Positions 6,948 through 14,710 of a DNA stretch of 23,398 nucleotides are shown in pieces. Source of the stretch: Spirochaetia bacterium (GTDB lineage: Bacteria > Spirochaetota > Spirochaetia > Treponematales > Breznakiellaceae); NCBI GenBank assembly GCA_025997675.1, contig BNUX01000045.1, positions 1-23,398 on the forward strand. Reading direction: 5' to 3'. Position numbers and translations under genes: made by a program. The notes beneath the pieces are model-generated. The model did no database searches. It saw only the letters and a program-made list of their open reading frames with translations, and had not been told where the DNA came from. Every line of letters starts with the position of its first letter. The stretch's first letter is position 1.

Positions 6948-8023
6948 CACGCGCCTCCCTTCTTTAGACTGCGCAGTTTTCGTACCGGCCAACTGTTAAC
7001 CATACGATTCCAGGAAAATTCTTTCTTGCCCATCAACCCTTCCTGACGGTAGATCACCACCAGAAGCAGGAGGGCGCTGAAAACCACCATCCGGAGGCCC
7101 GGGAGCCCCTGGGTCCGGAAAAACAGCAGGTTCAGGGGGCCGTCCAGGAAACGCAGGGCTTCCATGGAGATGGTTACAATGAGTGAGGCGATTACCGAAC
7201 CGGTGATACTGCCGTTGCCCCCAAGGACGACGATGAGCAGGATGTTGTAGGTCAGGCTGAAGGTAAACATCTTGGGGTCAATGGTGTTCATCAGGTGGCC
7301 CAGGAGCGCGCCCCCTACCCCGGCAATAAAGCTGGAGAGCGTAAAACTGATGATCTTTATCCGGGCAATGTGTATGCCCATGGCCTGGGCGGCGATCTCG
7401 TTGTCACGCACCGCTTTGCAGGCCCGGCCAAAGGCGGAGTGGATCAGGGCGATCATAAAGATGATCGTCAGGAAGGCTAAGGCCCAGATCATGTAGGTGT
7501 TGGAATATTTAGGCAGGCCCTTGAGGCCCAATGCGCCGTTAGTTACCGATTGAAGGTTGGTGAGTACCACCCGGATTATCTCAGAAAACCCCAGGGTGGC
7601 GATGGCAAGGTAGTCGTCCCGGAGCCGCAGTACCGGTGTGCCGATAAGGAAACCCGCCAGGGCGGCCACGAGGCCCGCAATGATAAGGGCGGGGATAAAG
7701 GGAAGTTCCACGTTTGCTAAAATGGGGACGATGGGCGCCAGGAAAAAGTTCATTTCCTTTTGGGCGGGACTCATGGTAAGGAGGGCGCTTACGTATGCGC
7801 CGATGGCCATGAACCCTGCGTGGCCCAGGGAAAAGAGGCCGGTAAAGCCGTTAATCAGGTTCAGTGAAAGGGCAAGAATGATGTAGATTCCGCAGAGGTT
7901 GAAGATCCGCAGGGAGAAGGAACTGAAAACAGTATCCGCCAGAATAATAAAACCGATGACCAGAACGATAGCGATGATGCTTACATTACGGTTTTGCTTA
8001 GCGTAGCCTTTGTCCAGGATCAT
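6947..8023 (-). CDS. livM: Branched-chain amino-acid ABC transporter permease LivM
   Basis: The protein has 358 aa with about eight to nine hydrophobic segments. It contains the LivM-type pieces GLFSLGHAGFMAIGAY near the first third and RACKAVRDNEIAAQAMGI, the cytoplasmic loop that contacts the ATPase. The C-terminal tail after the last membrane segment (about 330-358) is basic and somewhat long. It forms the membrane channel with LivH. The ATG at 8023 follows a G-rich stretch (GGGGGG) and lies eight bases after the livH stop. Confidence 0.94.
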   Translation of the reverse strand: MILDKGYAKQNRNVSIIAIVLVIGFIILADTVFSSFSLRIFNLCGIYIILALSLNLINGFTGLFSLGHAGFMAIGAYVSALLTMSPAQKEMNFFLAPIVPILANVELPFIPALIIAGLVAALAGFLIGTPVLRLRDDYLAIATLGFSEIIRVVLTNLQSVTNGALGLKGLPKYSNTYMIWALAFLTIIFMIALIHSAFGRACKAVRDNEIAAQAMGIHIARIKIISFTLSSFIAGVGGALLGHLMNTIDPKMFTFSLTYNILLIVVLGGNGSITGSVIASLIVTISMEALRFLDGPLNLLFFRTQGLPGLRMVVFSALLLLVVIYRQEGLMGKKEFSWNRMVNSWPVRKLRSLKKGGA

Positions 8024-8031
8024 ACGCCCCC

Positions 8032-8925
8032 CTACACCTTTTCTACCTGGTGTCTGCCCAGGAGGCCCGAAGGCTTAACCATGAGCACAATAATGAGCAG
8101 CACAAAGGCGAAGGCGTCCCGGTACCCTGTCAGGGTGGGGAGGAAGGCGATGATCATTATCTCGATAAAGCCCAGAAGGAGCCCCCCCAGGACCGCCCCG
8201 GAGATATTGCCGATACCGCCGATAACCGCAGCGATAAAGCACTTGAGCCCCGGAATCATCCCCATGGTGGGGTTAAGCTGGGGGTACTTGATGGCCCACA
8301 TAACCCCCCCAATTGCCGCCAGCACCGAGCCGGTTCCGAAGGTAAAGGACACGATCCGGTTTACGTCGATGCCCATAAGCCGCGCCGCAGACAGATCCGT
8401 GGAAACCGCCCGCATGGCCATGCCGGTTTTTGTTTTCAGCACGATGATAAGCAGTATTGTTAGTAACACTGCGGTAAGCACCGGAATGAGCAGGCTGATA
8501 TAGGCCACAGAAACACTGCCGATATGGGCCACATGGTTAAAAAGCTCCGGTACAGGGAAGCCCTTGGGCCGCCCGCCGAAGATAACCGTGGCCAGGTTTT
8601 CCAGCAGGAATGACGCCCCGATGGCGCTTATCATGATGGAAATCTTGGGGGAGTTCCGCAGGGGCTTGTAAGCCACCCGTTCCAGACCGATGCCGAAGAT
8701 ACCCGTGAGGCCGAAGGCTACGATAAAGGCGACCCACCAGGGCATGAAAAAGACGGTAACCGCGTAGAAGGCGATATACCCGCCGAGCATGAACACATCG
8801 CCGTGGGCAAAGTTGATAAGCCGGAGAATGCCGTAGACCATGGTGTACCCAATGGCGATGAGTGCGTAAAGACTGCCCAGGGACAGGGCGTTGGAAATAT
8901 GCTGTAAAAAAACATCAAAGTTCAT
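8032..8925 (-). CDS. livH: Branched-chain amino-acid ABC transporter permease LivH
   Basis: The protein has 297 aa, normal for LivH, with about eight membrane segments. Recognisable family stretches are YTMVYGILRLINFAHGDVFM near 30-45 and KTKTGMAMRAVSTDLSAARLMGID, the ATPase-coupling loop. The C-terminus GLLGRHQVEKV is typical. It is the inner-membrane partner of LivM. The start at 8925 follows GGCAGGG; the gap to the binding-protein gene is 22 bp. Confidence 0.95.
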   Translation of the reverse strand: MNFDVFLQHISNALSLGSLYALIAIGYTMVYGILRLINFAHGDVFMLGGYIAFYAVTVFFMPWWVAFIVAFGLTGIFGIGLERVAYKPLRNSPKISIMISAIGASFLLENLATVIFGGRPKGFPVPELFNHVAHIGSVSVAYISLLIPVLTAVLLTILLIIVLKTKTGMAMRAVSTDLSAARLMGIDVNRIVSFTFGTGSVLAAIGGVMWAIKYPQLNPTMGMIPGLKCFIAAVIGGIGNISGAVLGGLLLGFIEIMIIAFLPTLTGYRDAFAFVLLIIVLMVKPSGLLGRHQVEKV

Positions 8926-8947
8926 GCGCCCTGCCTTTTATGAGACC

Positions 8948-10117
8948 CTAGGGGTTAATAATGGTTTGGAAGGTGAACTTCCCGCCCTTCACACTCTTGA
9001 GGAACGCGCTCTTGGTGGCGTCCCCGTTGGCGTCCAGGGTAACCGTCCCGGCGGCGCCCTCAAAGCCCGTTGTTTTCGCGATGGCGTCCCGGATAGCCTG
9101 GGGGGAGGTGGAGCCCGCCCGCTTGATGGCGTCCAGGGCGACCAGGTAGCCGTCATAACCCAGGGCGGTAACCGCTGCGGGTTCCTTGTTGTACTTTGCG
9201 CGATACTCCTTGAGGAATCTTTCCGCAACCGGAGACGCAGCGACCTCGGAGGCGAAGAAGGTGGAGAACACCGCCCCTTCGACGGATTCCCTGCCCACAT
9301 CAATGAACTCCGGGGTCTCCCAGGTGTCGCCGCCGATGATGGGTATGGTGATGCCCAGAGCCCGGGCCTGCTGGATCACCAGGGCGGATTCGGTGTAGTT
9401 GCCCGGCGCAAAGATAACGTCCGCCTTGAGGCCTCTGATACTGGTAAGCTGGGCGCTGAAATCCTGGTCGCCGGTGTTATAATTCACCGTAGCCAGGATG
9501 GCGTTGTCATTCCCCGTCAGCTTCTTGAAGTTATCGACAAAGAACTTCGCCAGCCCCACGGAGTAATCGTTGGATACTTCCTGAACGATGACGGCGGTCT
9601 TGGCCTTGAGTTCGTTAAAGGCATAGTTGGACATTACCGTGCCCTGGAAGGGATCGATAAAGCAGACCCGGAAGTAGTAGTCGTTTCCAAGGGTTACCAG
9701 GGGGTTGGTGCAGGAAAGGCCGATAACCGGTATCTTCGCGTCCTTGGCGATTTCCCCGCCGGCCATAGCCAGGCTGGAACCCCAGGAACCCAGGATAACC
9801 TGGACCTTATCCCGGTCGATGAGCCGCTGAACCGCGTTGGCCGCCTCAACCTTGTCGGATTTGTTATCCAGAATGGCCAGTTCGACCTTGTAGGTCTTGC
9901 CGCCCACTTCAACTGTGGGGAACTGCTCGTTGGCAAGCCGGATACCCTCGACTTCCATAGCCCCGCCGGCGGCATTCGCCCCGGTCATGGGTTCAAAGAC
10001 CCCGATCTTGATGACGTCCCCGGCGGCCCCGGCTTGCTGGCCGCCCCCCGCAAAGACCGGCAGCGCCAGGAGCGCCATAAGCAAGCCCAGACCAACCATT
10101 TTCACACTGATTTTCAT
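8948..10117 (-). CDS. livJ: Branched-chain amino-acid (LIV-type) periplasmic binding protein
   Basis: The 389-aa protein begins MKISVKMVGLGLL. Residues 1-23 are a signal peptide (hydrophobic core LLMALLALPVFAGGG) with no cysteine, so it is a soluble periplasmic protein and not a lipoprotein. The mature part starts IKIGVFEPMTGANAAGG, the usual LivJ/LivK type I fold opening, and includes VIGLSCTNPLVT and YDGYLVALDAIKRAG. The start at 10117 is chosen because it follows GGAGG at ideal spacing and gives the signal peptide its proper N-terminus. As first gene of the operon it sits under the promoter at 10157-10185. The exact amino acid or amide bound cannot be told from sequence. Confidence 0.94.
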   Translation of the reverse strand: MKISVKMVGLGLLMALLALPVFAGGGQQAGAAGDVIKIGVFEPMTGANAAGGAMEVEGIRLANEQFPTVEVGGKTYKVELAILDNKSDKVEAANAVQRLIDRDKVQVILGSWGSSLAMAGGEIAKDAKIPVIGLSCTNPLVTLGNDYYFRVCFIDPFQGTVMSNYAFNELKAKTAVIVQEVSNDYSVGLAKFFVDNFKKLTGNDNAILATVNYNTGDQDFSAQLTSIRGLKADVIFAPGNYTESALVIQQARALGITIPIIGGDTWETPEFIDVGRESVEGAVFSTFFASEVAASPVAERFLKEYRAKYNKEPAAVTALGYDGYLVALDAIKRAGSTSPQAIRDAIAKTTGFEGAAGTVTLDANGDATKSAFLKSVKGGKFTFQTIINP

Positions 10118-10156
10118 ACTTTCCTCCATGATAGTGAATGATAATAGCACCCCGGT

Positions 10157-10185
10157 AGTATGTACCATAATGCGCTCCATTGCAA
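10157..10185 (-). promoter_or_regulatory. Promoter of the liv operon
   Basis: On the minus strand TTGCAA (10180-10185) and CATACT (10157-10162) are separated by exactly 17 bp. The start near 10150 would give a 33-base leader to the binding-protein ATG. The promoter lies between the mazF stop and livJ. Confidence 0.55.
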
Positions 10186-10208
10186 GAGAATAATAGGGCG
10201 CCGGGGTG

Positions 10209-10526
10209 TCAGTTGACCAGCATTTCCAATAAGACCTGTTTTACTTCCGCTGTTTTGTTTGAATTTAAGGCGCCTAGCTTTTTCATCATCCGTATTTTGT
10301 CTATTGTCCGTATTTGATCCAATACGATCCACCCTGATTTTTTTTGGAAGGTCATTTTGACCCGCATGGGGTACCCGTGGGCTTTGGTCGTCATAGGCGC
10401 CACGATTATGGTTTTTAGGTGGTGATTCATTTCATCCGGTGAGATAATCACACAGGGACGGGTTTTTTGTATCTCATGCCCGATGGTGGGGTCAAGGTTT
10501 ACCAGCCAAATATCATATTGTTCCAT
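10209..10526 (-). CDS. mazF: MazF/PemK-type endoribonuclease toxin
   Basis: The 105-aa protein begins MEQYDIWLVNLDPTIGHEIQ. The N-terminal strand is followed by KTRPCVIIS (21-29), APMTT (43-47) and LDQIRTID (69-76), the conserved elements of the MazF/PemK fold that cleaves single-stranded RNA at short sequences. The ATG at 10526 overlaps the mazE stop as TAATG, so it is translationally coupled and made after its antitoxin, the usual arrangement. The family acts in the cytoplasm and is held inactive by MazE. It appears intact. Confidence 0.93.
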   Translation of the reverse strand: MEQYDIWLVNLDPTIGHEIQKTRPCVIISPDEMNHHLKTIIVAPMTTKAHGYPMRVKMTFQKKSGWIVLDQIRTIDKIRMMKKLGALNSNKTAEVKQVLLEMLVN

Positions 10527-10774
10527 TACCATTCCCACTCAAAAGAGGTGTCCGGAAGGGTGTCTGAAATCAGGAGTTCGTCTTCACCCCGTTCGCGCAT
10601 TGCGGCGCAGGCCTCCGCCCATCCTTCCCGGGGTTTCTTTTCAATCCGCCGTATTACAATTTCTTTACCCTGAACTTCCATTTCAACCGTATCTTCAATT
10701 TTGAGTTCCCTAATAATGTTTTTGGGAAGCCTGATCCCCCTCGAATTTCCAATGGGTATGACCGAAACCAGCAT
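10526..10774 (-). CDS. mazE: MazE-type antitoxin (AbrB/SpoVT DNA-binding domain)
   Basis: The 82-aa protein starts MLVSVIPIGNSRGIRLPKNII. Residues 1-45 form the swapped-hairpin AbrB/MazE DNA-binding domain, with the key GNSRGIRLPK run at 9-18. The C-terminal 35 residues (WAEACAAMRERGEDELL, then FEWEW) are acidic and aromatic, as in the MazF-binding tails of MazE/ChpAI. The start at 10774 follows AAGGAG and lies just inside a strong promoter. It neutralises MazF and should repress the operon. Confidence 0.92.
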   Translation of the reverse strand: MLVSVIPIGNSRGIRLPKNIIRELKIEDTVEMEVQGKEIVIRRIEKKPREGWAEACAAMRERGEDELLISDTLPDTSFEWEW

Positions 10775-10788
10775 GGCGGTACTCCTTG

Positions 10789-10822
10789 ATGTAATAATAA
10801 TGTAATTACAGGCGATTGTCAA
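10789..10822 (-). promoter_or_regulatory. mazEF promoter with overlapping operator-like palindrome
   Basis: Minus-strand TTGACA (10817-10822) and TATTAT (10794-10799) are 17 bp apart, a near-consensus promoter. The spacer holds the perfect 10-bp palindrome TGTAATTACA (10801-10810). On the plus strand ATGTAAT occurs at 10789-10795 and again at 10800-10806, 11 bp or one helical turn apart, right over the -10 box. This is a natural place for MazE/MazEF autorepression (inference). Confidence 0.65.
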
Positions 10823-10920
10823 TGAGAATTTTTGATAACTATCTGAATACCCATAACGCCAGCCCCCAAAAGCCGCAAGCTGGTCAAAGCCCTGAAAGAG
10901 CAGGAGGACGAGGGGCGGGG

Positions 10921-11181
10921 TTAGGGGGTATTGACCAGTGCCTCCGCCGGGAGCGTGTCAGGGGCCGTTGTCCCGTCCGCCCGCATGGCCTGCGCCCGTT
11001 CTTTCCAGGTCATGCCGTTAACCGGGCGGAATTCCGCAAGCTGCTCGTCGGTTAATTGCGGGCAGTCCTTGTCAAAGGTAATTGGGTACTTTGCCGCCTC
11101 ATCAAGATGGGCCCGTATAGCCGCCCGTTCTTCAGGGGTTAACTCTGAACCAACCTTGTGAATGTGTCTTACCAATGCCAT
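10921..11181 (-). CDS. brnA: BrnA-like antitoxin lacking the usual DNA-binding C-terminus
   Basis: The 86-aa protein starts MALVRHIHKVGSELTPEE. The central ITFDKDCPQLTDEQLAEFRPVN (34-55) is the hallmark of BrnA/COG3514 antitoxins that pair with BrnT. In the usual family this segment is followed by a ribbon-helix-helix domain of about 40 residues. Here it is followed only by MTWKERAQAMRADG and a short disordered tail, so DNA binding is doubtful. The ATG at 11181 follows GAGAGGAG and lies inside the end of the brnT-like gene, overlapping it by 50 bases. It could neutralise the toxin without autorepression. Confidence 0.7.
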   Translation of the reverse strand: MALVRHIHKVGSELTPEERAAIRAHLDEAAKYPITFDKDCPQLTDEQLAEFRPVNGMTWKERAQAMRADGTTAPDTLPAEALVNTP

Positions 11182-11443
11182 GATATAGTCTCCTCTCTTT
11201 GGGCTCCGCCAATCGGGCCGATATAAGCCGGGTATCATCGTCCCCAACTTCCGTATAAACTACAAAAAGCACCTGGCTCGGAGCCATGCCTATCGTTTGC
11301 CACCGTTCCTCATTGTCAGAACTATCATCGTCATGCCGCTCAATGCGGCGGGGATCATCAAAGACAAATTCCGCAACCTCGAATTTAACATGATGATCCC
11401 GGATATTATCCGCAGCCTTTACCGGATCCCATATGAATGCCAT
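11132..11443 (-). CDS. brnT: BrnT-type toxin (DUF497)
   Basis: The 103-aa protein begins MAFIWDPVKAADNIRDHHVKFE, the standard opening of the BrnT family, followed by EFVFDDPRRIERHDD and, near the end, RLISARLAEPKERRLY. BrnT is an RelE-like ribosome-independent ribonuclease that halts translation. Start choice: the ATG at 11443 follows a GGCGG ribosome site and a TATACT box; a longer frame back to 11560 has no support. The C-terminal 15 residues after ERRLY overlap brnA in another frame. Same strand as mazEF, so two TA pairs are in tandem. Confidence 0.85.
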   Translation of the reverse strand: MAFIWDPVKAADNIRDHHVKFEVAEFVFDDPRRIERHDDDSSDNEERWQTIGMAPSQVLFVVYTEVGDDDTRLISARLAEPKERRLYHGIGKTHSQGWFRVNP

Positions 11444-11457
11444 ACATCCGCCTTTTA

Positions 11458-11463
11458 AGTATA
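11458..11463 (-). promoter_or_regulatory. -10 box for brnTA
   Basis: TATACT on the minus strand, five of six consensus, 15 bp before ATG 11443. A poly-T/CCCG stretch occupies the -35 area and no good hexamer is seen. Confidence 0.4.
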
Positions 11464-11573
11464 CTACAATCGGGAAAAAAAGTCCCGGTTGAGATATGTT
11501 CCCATAGGAAATATATGGAAAAGAGCCGGGGTTTGCTTTAGCCGGGGACAAAATAACCACTGACCACAGGTTT

Positions 11574-11629
11574 TCCCTGACATAAGTGTTTCACTCTGAA
11601 AAACTAGTTTTTCGCTCCCTGACACTAAG
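11574..11629. repeat. Palindrome flanked by direct repeats between brnT and ftsH
   Basis: GAAAAACTAGTTTTTC at 11598-11613 is a perfect 16-bp palindrome. AGTGT at 11585-11589 and ACACT at 11622-11626 extend it as an outer 5-bp stem around internal loops. In addition TCCCTGACA occurs at 11574-11582 and 11616-11624, each followed by TAAG or CTAAG. It could be an operator for brnTA or ftsH, a two-way terminator, or a tiny mobile-repeat remnant. Confidence 0.6.
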
Positions 11630-11660
11630 GAATGGGGATTTCATCCGCAACCTACTTATA

Positions 11661-11689
11661 TTGAATAATCCGCGTAAAAGGTGGATATT
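11661..11689 (+). promoter_or_regulatory. Candidate ftsH promoter
   Basis: TTGAAT (11661-11666) and GATATT (11684-11689) are 17 bp apart, giving a start about 11 bases before the ATG at 11707, with AGAGG as ribosome site in between. Confidence 0.45.
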
Positions 11690-11706
11690 AGTACCAGAGG
11701 TATGTA

Positions 11707-13641
11707 ATGAGCGATATCCCGTCCCCCGGACCCGGAAACGATAAGAAGAAACCCAAAAATTCCGGGGGCCCCCAGTTCCCCTTTGGCGGCCCCAAGCTGC
11801 CGGACCCTAAGAAATTCGGGGGCTGGCGGTTTTCCCTCGTCTATATCATCATCCTGGTAATTGGGATGAGCCTTTTTAACTATGTGTTCCTGAACAAGGT
11901 GAACCCCACGGTCGATTTTTCGGAGTTTAAGAGCAAGATAGTCACCGGGGAAATTAAGCGGGTGGAACTGACCGATTCCTACTTTACCGGCTATACCACC
12001 CTCCAACGAGTATCTTCCCGGACGCCCTCCACCGAGCCGGTCTACCGGACGGTTCCCATCAACGACCCGGATCTGGTCAAGCTGATGGATGAAAAGGGGG
12101 TTTCCTACTATGCGGTGTCCCGGGAGGGCAGCACGATACTCAACATCATCTTTAGCTGGGTCCTCCCCATTGCCTTTTTCTTCTTTATCTGGCGTTTCCT
12201 GATGAAGCGCCTGGGTAATATGGGGAGCAATGTGCTTTCCGTGGGGAACAGCCGGGCGGTGATCGTGGCCGAGGGTGATATCGCGACCCGGTTCCCCGAT
12301 GTGGCCGGGGTGGACGAGGCGAAGGATGAACTGGTTGAGGTGGTGGACTTCTTGAAAAATCCCAAGAAGTACACCGACATCGGCGGCAAGATACCCAAGG
12401 GGGTGCTGCTGGTGGGCCCCCCCGGAACCGGTAAGACCCTGCTGGCCCGGGCGGTGGCGGGTGAGGCGGAGGTGCCCTTCTTCCGCATGAGCGGCGCCGA
12501 CTTTGTAGAAATGTTCGTCGGTGTGGGGGCGGCCCGGGTGCGGGACCTCTTCAAGCAGGCCCGTGAAAAAGCGCCCTGTATCATTTTTATTGACGAACTG
12601 GACGCCATCGGCAAGAGCCGGATCAACAATATCGGCGGGGGCAACGACGAGCGGGAGCAGACCCTGAACCAGCTCCTGGTGGAGATGGACGGCTTTGACG
12701 CCACCAGCGGCCTCATCATCCTGGCGGCCACCAACCGGCCCGACGTGCTGGACCCGGCCCTGCTCCGGCCCGGCCGCTTCGACCGGCAGGTTCTGGTGGA
12801 CAGGCCTGACTTGAAGGGGCGGGAGGCTATCATCCGCATCCACTCCAAGACGGTAAAGCTCGGCGACGAGGTGGATCTGGAAGCTATTGCACGGGTTACC
12901 TCCGGCTTTTCCGGGGCGGACCTTGCCAACATCGTGAACGAGGCGGCCCTGTTGGCGGTGCGCGGGGGCAGGAAGGTGGTGGAGCAGAAGGATTTTAACG
13001 AGGCCATCGAAAAGACCGTGGCGGGGCTCCAGAAAAAGACCCGGGTGCTGAAACCGGCGGAACGGAAACTTACCGCCTACCACGAGGCGGGTCATGCCCT
13101 GGTGGCGGCCTTTACCCCCGGCTCCGACCCGGTGCAGAAAATCTCGATTATTCCCCGTGGCTATGCCCTGGGTTATACCCTGCAAATGCCGATAGAGGAT
13201 CGCTATACGATTACCCAGTCGGATTTGCTGGGCCGGATCGACGTGCTCCTGGGCGGCCGGGTTGCGGAGGCTATGGTGTCCGGCGAGTTTTCCACCGGTG
13301 CGGGCAACGATCTGACCAAGGCCACGGACATAGCCCGGAAGATGATTACCGATTATGGGATGTCGGACCGCTTTAAGAACGTGGCCCTCACCTCACGGGG
13401 GATGCGGATGCCCGGGGATGCAGCCCAGGAGCCGATGTTCCACCGGGAGTATTCCGAGGCAACCCAGCAGTATATTGATGAGGAAATCGCCAACATCGTA
13501 GAAAAACGCTACGCCGGGGTTACGGACATTCTAAGCCGGAACCGGGCCGTGCTGGATACGGTGGCCGGGCAGTTGCTGGAAAAGGAAACCCTGGATGAAA
13601 AGGAGTTTAAGGCCCTGGTGGGAGCGGGCGCCGATGGTTAG
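11707..13641 (+). CDS. ftsH: ATP-dependent zinc metalloprotease FtsH
   Basis: The protein has 644 aa. The N-terminal 40 residues are rich in Pro, Gly and Lys, an extension seen in spirochaete FtsH. Membrane segments lie at 43-60 and 143-163 around a small periplasmic domain. The AAA+ module has Walker A GPPGTGKT at 237-244, pore loop FVGVGA at 270-275, Walker B IIFIDE at 292-297 and the second region of homology around RPGRFDRQ at 354-361. The protease has the zinc motif HEAGH at 459-463 and third ligand D535. It forms a membrane hexamer that degrades misfolded membrane and short-lived regulatory proteins. The gene is intact and ends overlapping the opposing M15 gene by four bases. Confidence 0.97.
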   Translation: MSDIPSPGPGNDKKKPKNSGGPQFPFGGPKLPDPKKFGGWRFSLVYIIILVIGMSLFNYVFLNKVNPTVDFSEFKSKIVTGEIKRVELTDSYFTGYTTLQRVSSRTPSTEPVYRTVPINDPDLVKLMDEKGVSYYAVSREGSTILNIIFSWVLPIAFFFFIWRFLMKRLGNMGSNVLSVGNSRAVIVAEGDIATRFPDVAGVDEAKDELVEVVDFLKNPKKYTDIGGKIPKGVLLVGPPGTGKTLLARAVAGEAEVPFFRMSGADFVEMFVGVGAARVRDLFKQAREKAPCIIFIDELDAIGKSRINNIGGGNDEREQTLNQLLVEMDGFDATSGLIILAATNRPDVLDPALLRPGRFDRQVLVDRPDLKGREAIIRIHSKTVKLGDEVDLEAIARVTSGFSGADLANIVNEAALLAVRGGRKVVEQKDFNEAIEKTVAGLQKKTRVLKPAERKLTAYHEAGHALVAAFTPGSDPVQKISIIPRGYALGYTLQMPIEDRYTITQSDLLGRIDVLLGGRVAEAMVSGEFSTGAGNDLTKATDIARKMITDYGMSDRFKNVALTSRGMRMPGDAAQEPMFHREYSEATQQYIDEEIANIVEKRYAGVTDILSRNRAVLDTVAGQLLEKETLDEKEFKALVGAGADG

Positions 13642-14535
13642 GTGGCGGCCTTCACGGGTAGATGGTTCAGCAGTAATATTTCCGGGCGGTATTCAAAGTG
13701 CATGGTGTCGAAGAAGAGCCATTTGCCGCCCCAGATAAAGCCGTATTCCTCAAAGGCCTTGATTACCGCATCCGGGGGGTGGGACCGCCGGGAGTAAGGC
13801 ACGGCCCACCAGGCGGGATAATTCCGGGCGGTCCAGAGCCAGTAGGTTTGCAGCCCCCCGTGGGATTTGGGGAGGAGGTCCAGGGCCGTACCGTAGGCGT
13901 GGAAACTCCGGCTTTCGGTGTCGGCGATGGTCCGCCAGTTCCAGCCCGCCACGCTATCGAGCCGGTTCACCCATTGCCGTACCTGGGCGTTGGTTTTCGC
14001 CGTATCCAGGATTCGCTCTTCTACCAGGGCAAGCTCTTCCATGATTGAGTAATGGACCATCACTTTTCTGCCCAGGAAGCGCATGGTTTTTACCCGGTCA
14101 TAGGACTCCGCCTTGGATTTTGCCCGCCAGAGGGCCTCGTAAAAATGCTGGGATCGTTTGGGGGGATTTGCCGCCCGTCTTCCCGCGGAATCCCTGGCCC
14201 GTGCGGTTTCTTCCGGGGTCGGGTCCTTCCAGACAGGCAATTCCGCAGGGTAATTGTAAAAGGGCTGGGGATCGTATTCGGCGTACCGGTCCCGGAGATT
14301 TTCCGGGAGCAGCCGGCCCTGGGCATAGTAAAACCAGGTGCTCCCAACCTGTACCGCCCAGTCCTCGCTGCGGAATTCCGCCGGCCCAACAATACGCCCC
14401 GGATAGGCCGCCGCCAGGGCCTTCATCACCGCTTCCCCCCCGGTTTGGAGAGGTCGACGGCGCGGACTGCGCAAAGCCCTTTCCGGCTAAAGAGAGTAAC
14501 GCAAGCAGGAACGCCCAAGCCCTTTGGTGTTTCAT
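13638..14535 (-). CDS. M15-family peptidoglycan peptidase, signal peptide out of frame at a G7 tract
   Basis: The long frame (14474 to 13638) contains the M15 LAS-metallopeptidase motifs: [11 protein letters not shown] (first zinc His and Asp) and [10 protein letters not shown] near the end (catalytic Glu region and second zinc His). It resembles VanY/DacB-like D-Ala-D-Ala carboxypeptidases and L,D-endopeptidases. It has no proper start in that frame. One frame away, the ATG at 14535 begins [27 protein letters not shown], a clear cleavable signal peptide, which runs out of frame at seven G (plus-strand C at 14435-14441). With six G the two would join as a complete exported enzyme. So it is frameshifted, phase-variable or a sequencing error. 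It is convergent with ftsH. Confidence 0.75.
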
Positions 14536-14566
14536 GGCAAGATACTATCATAAGGTCTGGGTTTTG

Positions 14567-14575
14567 TGATACACT
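14567..14575 (+). promoter_or_regulatory. Extended -10 promoter of tRNA-Arg
   Basis: TGATACACT (TGn followed by TACACT) ends 12 bases before the tRNA 5' end. No good -35 is visible, which is usual for extended -10 promoters. Confidence 0.45.
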
Positions 14576-14587
14576 ATCCGGGTGTAA

Positions 14588-14661
14588 GCGACACTAGCTC
14601 ATCCGGATAGAGCAACGGCCTTCTAAGCCGTAGGTGGTGGGTTCGAGTCCCGCGTGTCGCG
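14588..14661 (+). tRNA. tRNA-Arg (anticodon UCU)
   Basis: The 74-nt cloverleaf has acceptor GCGACAC at 14588-14594 pairing with GTGTCGC at 14654-14660, discriminator G, D-arm GCTC...GAGC, anticodon stem ACGGC/GCCGT around loop CTTCTAA, and T-arm with GTTCGAGTC. The anticodon TCT reads AGA/AGG arginine codons. The CCA end is not encoded. Confidence 0.95.
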
Positions 14662-14710
14662 TAAGAAATTAGACAACGGTTGACGTGCGTATCGGTTCAA
14701 TCCCCACTAT

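Noticed and set aside
8891..10141. 416-aa plus-strand open frame opposite the LIV binding protein
   Set aside because: Shadow of a GC-rich gene; the minus-strand reading has signal peptide, ribosome site and family motifs.
10847..10924. Short coding-like tail ending KSRKLVKALKEQEDEGRG on the plus strand
   Set aside because: Looks like the end of a protein but has no start codon and a stop just upstream; too short to assign, possibly a gene remnant.
11656..13185. 509-aa minus-strand open frame opposite ftsH
   Set aside because: Antisense shadow of ftsH, whose full motif set is on the plus strand.
14685..14710. T-arm-like sequence (GGTTCAATCC) after tRNA-Arg, as a second tRNA or attachment-site scar
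   Set aside because: Only about three of five stem pairs form, and there is no anticodon or D arm. No copy of the tRNA 3' end was found elsewhere in the window to mark an integrated island.
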